From CAVTYH01 sp963738835 (lineage in GTDB: Bacteria; Planctomycetota; Planctomycetia; Pirellulales; JADZDJ01): DNA of 64,000 nucleotides. Below the pieces are notes generated by a model. The model was given only the letters and a program-made list of their open reading frames with translations. It searched no databases and was not told where the DNA came from. Where the stretch lies: NCBI GenBank assembly GCA_963738835.1, contig CAVTYH010000002.1:806001-870000 (forward strand), read 5' to 3'. Within the stretch, counting starts at the first letter, position 1, and each line of letters begins with the position of its first letter. Shown piece by piece: positions 58,936-64,000 of the stretch. A program made the position numbers and the translations under genes.

Positions 58936-60096
58936 TCAAGCAACTCCGTGCAGCGGGCCGCCTTGAGCGAACAGCCGATCGACGCGCCGCGAAACTTCCG
59001 GATCGGGCTCCAGCGGCGGTGCGTGATGTGGTTTCATCCGGGCATCGATCACCAGCGACCCGTTGCAGCCCCAATGCTTATCTTCCGTGAAGCTGCCGAT
59101 GCCGTCGATATCGGCCGCCGGATTGCTGCGAGTGAAGGTGACCCACAAGAAATTTGACAGCGATTGGGCCGTGAACTGGCTGTCGTCGACAATCACGATC
59201 AGCGGAAAGTGATTGATTGGGTCACTGGGCGAGAAGGCCACGCAAAAATTCGCGATGCTCCGGTCGCGCTGACTGGAGTCGGCAAGTAGCCGCGTCTCTC
59301 CGAGACGCGTAGGCGAGTCTCGGAGAGACTCGCCTACGTATTTCGGTCCTTCGATGGCGAGCACGCCCGGCAAGCAAACTCGCGGATTGCGGAAACCGTC
59401 GGGCAATCGTAAATCGCTGGGAATCTCCGTTGGCAACTCGCGACGCACGGGTCCCGTGGCGGCGATGACGACTTTCGAGCCCTCATTCAGTCGTCCGCCA
59501 GAATAATCGAGTGTGTCGATCGTGGTCGCCGTTTGAAAGTGCAAATCGCGAGGCCAATCGACGCGAGCCAGCAGATGCGCGAAGAATCGCTCGATATTGT
59601 GAATATCTAACTGAGGATTGTCATCCCCATTGACGATCAACAAATACTTCGCCAATGACAACTGCCCTTGCCCCAAAATCGCGTTGGCTTGCGTCAGCAA
59701 TTCTTGTGGGCGCCTCAGATTGGCGAACGGCGTGTAGCGTTCGCTGCCAATCGCCAATAGCAGTGGATGCACGCCCGCCGCATCGACCGCATGCACAGCG
59801 CGCACGCCCGGAATGACCGTCCGGATGATCGGTCCGGTCAGTTCGTGAATCAACTGGCCAAACACGGTGTCTTCCTGCGGGGGCCGACCAACGACGGTGA
59901 ACGGCCAAATTGCGCCGGTGCGATGATAAACCTTTTCCACTCGCAGTACCGGGAACTCGTGCGCCAGGCTGTAATAGCCCAGATGATCGCCAAACGGCCC
60001 TTCCGGCAACGTACGTTTCGGATCGACTGTGCCGACGACGCAAAAATCGGCTTCCGCGTAGATCGGAAGTGCGTTGCTCGAAGAATCGCCGTCCAT
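58936..60096 (-). CDS. UbiD-family decarboxylase, C-terminal piece
   Basis: Prenylated-FMN-dependent (de)carboxylase. This frame carries 'LPIYAEADFCVVGTVDP' (catalytic Glu region), 'EGPFGDHLGYYSLAHEFPVL', 'RTVIPGVRAVHAVDAAGVHP' and a normal C terminus ('DARMKPHH'). A repeat-encoded insert 'GESLRDSPTRLGETRLL' is read in frame near residues ~255-271. The frame begins just after a family B repeat that seems to break the reading from the middle piece near 60105. It may serve menaquinone/ubiquinone synthesis or aromatic-acid breakdown. Confidence 0.85.
   Translation of the reverse strand: MDGDSSSNALPIYAEADFCVVGTVDPKRTLPEGPFGDHLGYYSLAHEFPVLRVEKVYHRTGAIWPFTVVGRPPQEDTVFGQLIHELTGPIIRTVIPGVRAVHAVDAAGVHPLLLAIGSERYTPFANLRRPQELLTQANAILGQGQLSLAKYLLIVNGDDNPQLDIHNIERFFAHLLARVDWPRDLHFQTATTIDTLDYSGGRLNEGSKVVIAATGPVRRELPTEIPSDLRLPDGFRNPRVCLPGVLAIEGPKYVGESLRDSPTRLGETRLLADSSQRDRSIANFCVAFSPSDPINHFPLIVIVDDSQFTAQSLSNFLWVTFTRSNPAADIDGIGSFTEDKHWGCNGSLVIDARMKPHHAPPLEPDPEVSRRVDRLFAQGGPLHGVA
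59286..59338. repeat. In-frame palindromic element, family C copy 2
   Basis: Two hairpins 'gccgcgtctctccgagacgc' and 'ggcgagtctcggagagactc'. On the minus strand it gives the same peptide as the copy in the terminase (25454-25503), in the same phase. Confidence 0.87.
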
Positions 60097-60530
60097 CGAA
60101 TCTCCCTCTCCCCGCCGCGGGAGAGGGCTGGGGTGAGGGGGTCTTTCAGCGAGTGGAATCCGCTGCCGCGCAGCGCCCCGGCGAACGCCAACTCACTCAT
60201 CCCTTCCGGCAACGGCATCACCGCGGCCACCATCATTGCCGGCGCACCGCCGACAAAAATGTTCACGCGCAGCGGTTCCCCGCGTTGTACCGCCGCCGTA
60301 TGGTGCACGCCGATGCCACGATGAATCTGATAGTGCAGCCCAACCTCTTCGTTCGGCCGATACTGTCCGCCAGAAAGCTGCACGCGGTACATGCCAAGAT
60401 TCGAGTTTCGCCACCCGGGCCGATCGGGATCTTCGGTGTAAACCAGCGGCAGCGTGATGAACGCGCCGCCGTCGCGCGGCCAGCATTTGAGTTGCGGCAG
60501 CCGATCGGCTGTGGTTTCATGCTCTAACAC
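59850..60530 (-). CDS. UbiD-family decarboxylase, middle piece
   Basis: Real coding from about 60540 to 60140. 'WPRDGGAFITLPLVYTEDPD', 'NLGMYRVQLSGG', 'GLHYQIHRGIGVHH' and 'RVNIFVGGAPAMMVAAVMPL' then 'PEGMSELAFAGALRG' are the conserved UbiD prenyl-FMN/substrate regions. After 'GSGFHSLKDPLTPALSRGGE' (family B repeat) the frame no longer matches UbiD; the C-terminal piece takes over. Confidence 0.8.
   Translation of the reverse strand: MLEHETTADRLPQLKCWPRDGGAFITLPLVYTEDPDRPGWRNSNLGMYRVQLSGGQYRPNEEVGLHYQIHRGIGVHHTAAVQRGEPLRVNIFVGGAPAMMVAAVMPLPEGMSELAFAGALRGSGFHSLKDPLTPALSRGGEREIRWTAILRATHFRSTRKPIFASSAQSIRNVRCRKGRLAIIWAITAWRTSSRYCEWKRFIIAPAQFGRSPSLVGPRRKTPCLAS
60102..60140. repeat. Family B repeat, copy 5, inside ubiD
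   Basis: 'ctccctctccccgccgcggg' then 'agagggctggggtgagggg'. Unlike other in-gene copies, this one coincides with the point where the reading frame of ubiD changes. Confidence 0.75.
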
Positions 60531-60892
60531 TGGCCCGATGCGAACTCGCTTCGGCAGCAGCGTGTAAGCGGTTCTGCGCTGTGCCGAACCATTGTGTAGG
60601 ATTTTTCAAAATGGCTCGCGGATCGATTTTCGCTTCGATCAGTTGCCGCACGTGGTCCAGCGAATCGCGGAAAATGTAGCGCGCCCGTTCGATGGTGCCG
60701 AACAGATTCGTGATCATCGGAAACGCGCAACCTTTCGACCCGCGTGAAAAGCACCGCCGGTCCGCCCGCTTGGTTCACTCGCCGGTGAATTTCGGCCGCT
60801 TCCAGATTGGCATCGATCTGGGCATCAATGCGCACCAACTGCCGTGTGGCAGCTAGATCGTCAATACATTGGCGGAGATTGCGATACGACAT
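60524..60892 (-). CDS. UbiD-family decarboxylase, N-terminal piece
   Basis: From ATG 60892: 'SYRNLRQCIDDLAATRQLVR' and 'NLEAAEIHRRVNQAGGPAVL' are the UbiD N terminus. Near 60725 the frame shifts; 60517-60717 in another frame continues 'MITNLFGTIERARYIF', the conserved NLFG segment. A third shift near 60540 leads to the middle piece. In all, ubiD spans 58936-60892 with three frame breaks. Confidence 0.75.
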   Translation of the reverse strand: MSYRNLRQCIDDLAATRQLVRIDAQIDANLEAAEIHRRVNQAGGPAVLFTRVERLRVSDDHESVRHHRTGALHFPRFAGPRAATDRSENRSASHFEKSYTMVRHSAEPLTRCCRSEFASGQC

Positions 60893-60993
60893 GAGCAGTG
60901 GCCAGTGGTCAGAAGTCAATCCAAGTTTATCTCGCAGGGGCTAATGAACCAGCGGTGGATCGGCTAAAATGTGGCGAACGAAAGGATTTCGCC

Positions 60994-61731
60994 ATGAATG
61001 TCTCGCAAATCAAAACGCCGCTCGCACAAACTTCGGCCGATGCTGTGGTCGTTGGTTTGTTCGCTGGCGAGAAGAATGTGAAACCAGTGCTCACCGGGCT
61101 GGCTGCCGATGCCGATCGGGCCACCGATGGACTTTTATCCAAACTGATCGAACGCCAGGAAATTGCCGGCAAGAAATACGAGCTTACATCTCTCTTGGCT
61201 CCGCCGGGCATTGCGGCCGGGCAGTTGCTCGTCGTCGGTCTTGGCGAGCGCGGTAAGTTCGATGCCGGCATCACCTTCCGTGCCGCTGCCGCTGCCGCCA
61301 AACAACTCGCCGGCAAGAAACGATCAAAGGTTGCGTACTTCTTGGGAGACACCAAAGCCGACGAGACCGAGAACTCCATCGCCGGGGCCATTGTCGGTTG
61401 TGAAGGTCAGGATTTATATCGGGCCGAGAAAAAACGCCATCCGTTCGACGAATTGCTGTGGTCGGGCAGCGATGAAAAAACGATCGCCAATGGGCAGATC
61501 GTCGGCGAGAGCATGAACCTCACCCGTCGTCTCGTGAACGAGCCGCCGCAGGAGATTTTTCCCGAATCGTTCGCCCATCGAGCGGCCGAAGTTGCCAAAG
61601 CGTTTGGATTGGAGTGCGAAATTTGGGACAAGACTCGACTTGAGAAAGAGCGTTGCGGTTCGCTGCTGGCCGTAGCCAAAGGATCTTCTCGGCCGCCGCG
61701 GCTGGTGATCTTGAAATACATGGGCGCGTAA
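60994..61731 (+). CDS. pepA: Leucyl aminopeptidase PepA, N-terminal part
   Basis: From ATG 60994 ('MNVSQIKTPLAQTSADAVVV'). The macro-like N-terminal M17 domain is present, including 'LLVVGLGERGKFDAGITFRAA' region and 'MNLTRRLVNEPPQEIFPESF', the domain-linking signature. It stops in 'ILKYMGA', while the +1 frame continues 'NPQAATLALVGKGVTFDSGG'. One extra base near 61729 (a T in 'gcgtaatccg') creates the stop. M17 enzymes are hexameric dizinc aminopeptidases. Confidence 0.92.
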   Translation: MNVSQIKTPLAQTSADAVVVGLFAGEKNVKPVLTGLAADADRATDGLLSKLIERQEIAGKKYELTSLLAPPGIAAGQLLVVGLGERGKFDAGITFRAAAAAAKQLAGKKRSKVAYFLGDTKADETENSIAGAIVGCEGQDLYRAEKKRHPFDELLWSGSDEKTIANGQIVGESMNLTRRLVNEPPQEIFPESFAHRAAEVAKAFGLECEIWDKTRLEKERCGSLLAVAKGSSRPPRLVILKYMGA

Positions 61732-61747
61732 TCCGCAAGCGGCGACC

Positions 61748-62467
61748 TTGGCGCTGGTCGGCAAAGGTGTGACATTCGACTCTGGCGGGCTGTCGCTCAA
61801 ACCAAGCGACTCGATGCTGGCGATGAAGTGCGACATGGCCGGCGCCGCCACGGTGCTGGGCGCGATGCAAGCCATCGCGCGGCTCAAACTGTCGATCAAC
61901 GTTGTCGGCCTGATGGGTTTGGTCGAAAACATGATGGGGCCTGAAGCGTACAAACTCGGCGACGTGCTGACCGCCCGCAACGGCCGGACGATTGAAGTTC
62001 ACAACACTGACGCGGAAGGACGGTTGGTGCTAGCCGATGTGCTGTGCGTGACCGTCGAAACCGGCGCGGCGAAAATCATCGATCTGGCGACGCTCACCGG
62101 GGCTTGTATGGTCGCACTGGGCACCGACACGGTTGGTGCGATGACCAACAACGAGCCCTGGTGCGACGAAGTATTAGATGCTGCCCGACGCTGTGGCGAA
62201 CCCGTCTGGCAACTGCCGATGTTTCCCGACATCTACGACGAGCAAATCAAAAGCGAAGTAGCCGACATCAAAAACGTCGGCGACGGTCGCTGGGGCGGGG
62301 CCATCACCGCGGCGAAATTCCTGGAGCAATTCGTCGACGGCAAACCCTGGACGCACTTGGATATCGCTGGCCCGGCGTTTCTCGAAAAACCCAAACCCTG
62401 GCTCGACGGCGGCGGCACGGGGTGCATGTTGCGGACGCTGGTGGAAGTGGCCCGGCGCTGGAAATAG
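61748..62467 (+). CDS. pepA: Leucyl aminopeptidase PepA, catalytic part
   Basis: Reads on from the break at ~61729. 'VGKGVTFDSGGLSLKPSDSM' holds the metal-binding Lys and Asp, 'MKCDMAGAATVLGAM' another ligand, and 'NTDAEGRLVLADVLC' the signature NTDAEGRL with metal-binding Asp/Glu and catalytic Arg. C-terminal 'WTHLDIAGPAFLEKPKPW' and 'GGGTGCMLRTLVE' are normal. Joined, PepA spans 60994-62467 (~490 codons), a full-length M17 enzyme. Confidence 0.94.
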   Translation: MALVGKGVTFDSGGLSLKPSDSMLAMKCDMAGAATVLGAMQAIARLKLSINVVGLMGLVENMMGPEAYKLGDVLTARNGRTIEVHNTDAEGRLVLADVLCVTVETGAAKIIDLATLTGACMVALGTDTVGAMTNNEPWCDEVLDAARRCGEPVWQLPMFPDIYDEQIKSEVADIKNVGDGRWGGAITAAKFLEQFVDGKPWTHLDIAGPAFLEKPKPWLDGGGTGCMLRTLVEVARRWK

Positions 62468-62667
62468 CTGTCGGCAGCCGCAAAGACTAAAATGTCCATC
62501 GTTGAGATCGAGTTCGCAAAGTGCGAAAAACGGATTCTTATCAATGACAATGGTGTGCCATGTGCGGAGGCAATCACCAAGAGATCAGCCTGGCACTGTC
62601 GAATCCAATTGTCTCACGGTAGATTAAAATGACGAGATCATTGGAAATGACGGGAGGGCAACGAATT

Positions 62668-63738
62668 ATGATCAAACGAAATTCAATTGCCGGAATCATT
62701 GCGCTGATTGCTTGCGCCGGGGTTTCGCCAGGCGCGACTCCCGCGGCCCAGCCCGATCGTCAAACGACCCCGGTGCCGATCGATATTGCGCACGCGCCAG
62801 CGCCGTTGTTTGATGACGAAGCTTGGCATGGTGCCTCGGACCCGTTTTTGATTTGGAACCCAGTCAAAGGGCTCTGGTACATGTACTACACGCAGCGCCG
62901 GGCGACGCTGCCCAATAGCCGCGGTGTGGATTGGGTTCATGGATCGGCTATCGGTATCGCCGCCTCTAAGGATGGCACCGATTGGAAATATGTCGGCACG
63001 TGTCAGGGAGACCACAATCTCTCGGAACCGCTCGAAGCCGAAGGCTCTGGACCGGAGCCTGGCATCACCTGGTGGGCGCCCTGTTTTCTGTACGATGCCG
63101 GCGTTTTTCACATGTTCGTCACCCGGGTCGACGGCATCTACACCGATTGGAAGGGCAATCGCAACATCGTGCATTTCACCAGCGATGATGGGCTCAATTG
63201 GAAGTATGCCGACACGTGCAAGCTGGCTTCCAATCGCGTCATCGACCCCACGGTCTACAAAGTTAACGACACCTGGTACATGGTCTACAAGAACGAAGCC
63301 GCCGGTTCGAACACGTTTCGTTCTCAGAGCAAAGATCTGACCGAGTGGACCGATGCCGTTCAGGTCACCAAAGATGGTTCTCAGGAAGCCCCCTTCGTTT
63401 TCCGTTGGAAAGATTCCTGGTGGATGATTGTGGACGCAAGTAGGGGATTGCGCATCTACAAATCGGACAACGGCATTGACAAGTGGAAATACGTTAGCAC
63501 GGTGCTGGCCAATGCCGACGGCGCTCGACCCAGCGATCAAGGTCAGGGCCACCATTCTGGCATCGTTTTGCAAGGGGGCCCTGCGAACAACGACCAGTGT
63601 CTGATTTTTTACTTCACGCATCAGGGGCGACGGTCGGTCATCGAACTGGCAGAACTTGAACTTGCCTCTGACGGCACCGTGATCTGCAACCGCAACAAAT
63701 ACGTCGCGGCGGCCAGCGATCCGGCAGCGCAGAAATAA
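62668..63738 (+). CDS. Secreted five-bladed beta-propeller glycosidase-like protein
   Basis: About 356 residues from ATG 62668, with ribosome-binding site 'gggaggg' 9 bp upstream. Signal peptide 'IAGIIALIACAGVSPGATPA'. Repeated blade motifs of the GH43/62/32/68 clan ('SDPFLIWNPVKGLWYMYYTQ', 'SDDGLNWKYADTCK', 'VIDPTVYKVNDTWYMVYKNE', 'WKDSWWMIVDASRGLRIYKS') indicate a glycan-acting beta-propeller. The closest group by eye is GH43/GH117-like; the exact family is not assigned. Followed directly by an acetylesterase-like gene. Confidence 0.78.
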   Translation: MIKRNSIAGIIALIACAGVSPGATPAAQPDRQTTPVPIDIAHAPAPLFDDEAWHGASDPFLIWNPVKGLWYMYYTQRRATLPNSRGVDWVHGSAIGIAASKDGTDWKYVGTCQGDHNLSEPLEAEGSGPEPGITWWAPCFLYDAGVFHMFVTRVDGIYTDWKGNRNIVHFTSDDGLNWKYADTCKLASNRVIDPTVYKVNDTWYMVYKNEAAGSNTFRSQSKDLTEWTDAVQVTKDGSQEAPFVFRWKDSWWMIVDASRGLRIYKSDNGIDKWKYVSTVLANADGARPSDQGQGHHSGIVLQGGPANNDQCLIFYFTHQGRRSVIELAELELASDGTVICNRNKYVAAASDPAAQK

Positions 63739-63765
63739 TGTCATCTTGATCAAGGAGCTCCCTTC

Positions 63766-64000
63766 ATGACCCGTCGCACGATTTGCTGCCTGCTGCTTCC
63801 GATTTTTGCATTGCTGGCGTTTGCTTCGGCCGCGACGTTTCGCGGTGCAGACGATCCGCGGCCCGTGGTAGACGATTCCAAGACGCCGATCCAAAATGCT
63901 GCCAAGCCCCAGCTTCCCACGCTGTATGTGGTGGGCGATTCGACGGCTCGCAGCAACGCTCCGCTGCGGGGCTGGGGCTCGGAAATCGGCGCATTTTTCG
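63766..64000 (+). CDS. Rhamnogalacturonan-acetylesterase-like GDSL/SGNH hydrolase (5' end only)
   Basis: Runs off the right edge. Ribosome-binding site 'aaggag' 9 bp before the ATG at 63766. A signal peptide 'RRTICCLLLPIFALLAFASA' is followed by 'TLYVVGDSTARSNAPLRGWG', the block I of rhamnogalacturonan acetylesterase-type SGNH hydrolases (nucleophile Ser of GDST). It removes acetyl groups from pectic side chains and fits the preceding glycosidase. Confidence 0.85.
   Translation, partial: MTRRTICCLLLPIFALLAFASAATFRGADDPRPVVDDSKTPIQNAAKPQLPTLYVVGDSTARSNAPLRGWGSEIGAFF

Noticed and set aside
1..64000. tRNA, rRNA or integrase/attachment site for the phage module
   Set aside because: No cloverleaf, rRNA segment or recombinase gene could be recognised, and no direct-repeat pair flanking 19.8-27.6 kb was seen.

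Overview
The window is bacterial, and several lineage-typical signals point to the Planctomycetota, probably a Pirellulales-like member. There is a large RTX-type protein with the N-terminal LEPR-XLL-like motif 'FELLEDRRLLS'. There are several proteins with 'FSLRTLL'-like membrane motifs and a leucine-rich-repeat protein. A beta-helix/dockerin/PEP-CTERM surface protein and two membrane-anchored prenyltransferase-repeat proteins are also present. Housekeeping genes are interleaved with lineage-specific ones, and no rRNA, tRNA or CRISPR array was recognised.

Layout. 1-3.3 kb: a giant secreted RTX-like protein running off the left edge. 3.4-6.2 kb: efp and, divergently, epmB (the EF-P lysylation pair), then an SDR epimerase. 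6.4-10.7 kb: CPBP protease, a BKACE (DUF849) enzyme overlapping a GNAT acetyltransferase, an M50-like protease, a small membrane protein and a transglutaminase-like gene next to an HELVH-motif fragment. 10.9-19.6 kb: purF, proB, an HlyC/CorC transporter, a HEAT-like exported protein, a MoaB/MogA protein and a DNase I-fold hydrolase. 19.8-27.6 kb: a phage-derived module (ParB-like protein, ABC-ATPase/GNAT fusion, HTH, large terminase, portal), interrupted by four tandem small membrane paralogues on the other strand. No capsid or tail gene follows. 27.7-36.1 kb: a complete kdp potassium operon (small membrane ORF, kdpF, A, B, C, D, E). 36.1-38.8 kb: pcm, recJ and rpmG. 39-45 kb: a prenyltransferase-repeat protein and ABC-2 transporter genes. 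44.6-49 kb: a beta-helix/autotransporter-repeat/dockerin/PEP-CTERM protein in six reading-frame pieces. 49.4-58 kb: LRR protein, second prenyltransferase-repeat protein, alkaline phosphatase, secreted cyclophilin, rsmD and a GH3 beta-glucosidase. 58-64 kb: PPOx protein, a stand-alone prepilin-peptidase N-domain, a UbiD decarboxylase, pepA, a beta-propeller glycosidase and the start of a GDSL-type acetylesterase.

Two themes dominate. First, the sequence carries at least ten families of short palindromic dispersed repeats. Many sit inside protein-coding genes and keep the frame open, adding 17-50 residues to the protein: ParB-like, ABC-GNAT, terminase, portal, KdpB and MoaB (in UbiD one family is in frame and another lies at a frame break). 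One family has three copies of exactly 84 bp (28 codons) in two phage-module genes. Second, about twenty single-base frame breaks occur, including in normally conserved genes (kdpC, kdpD twice, pepA, ubiD, terminase, portal, alkaline phosphatase). I read most of these as indel errors of an uncorrected assembly rather than real gene decay, but the sequence alone cannot decide. Frameshifted genes are listed as the open pieces with the joining point stated.
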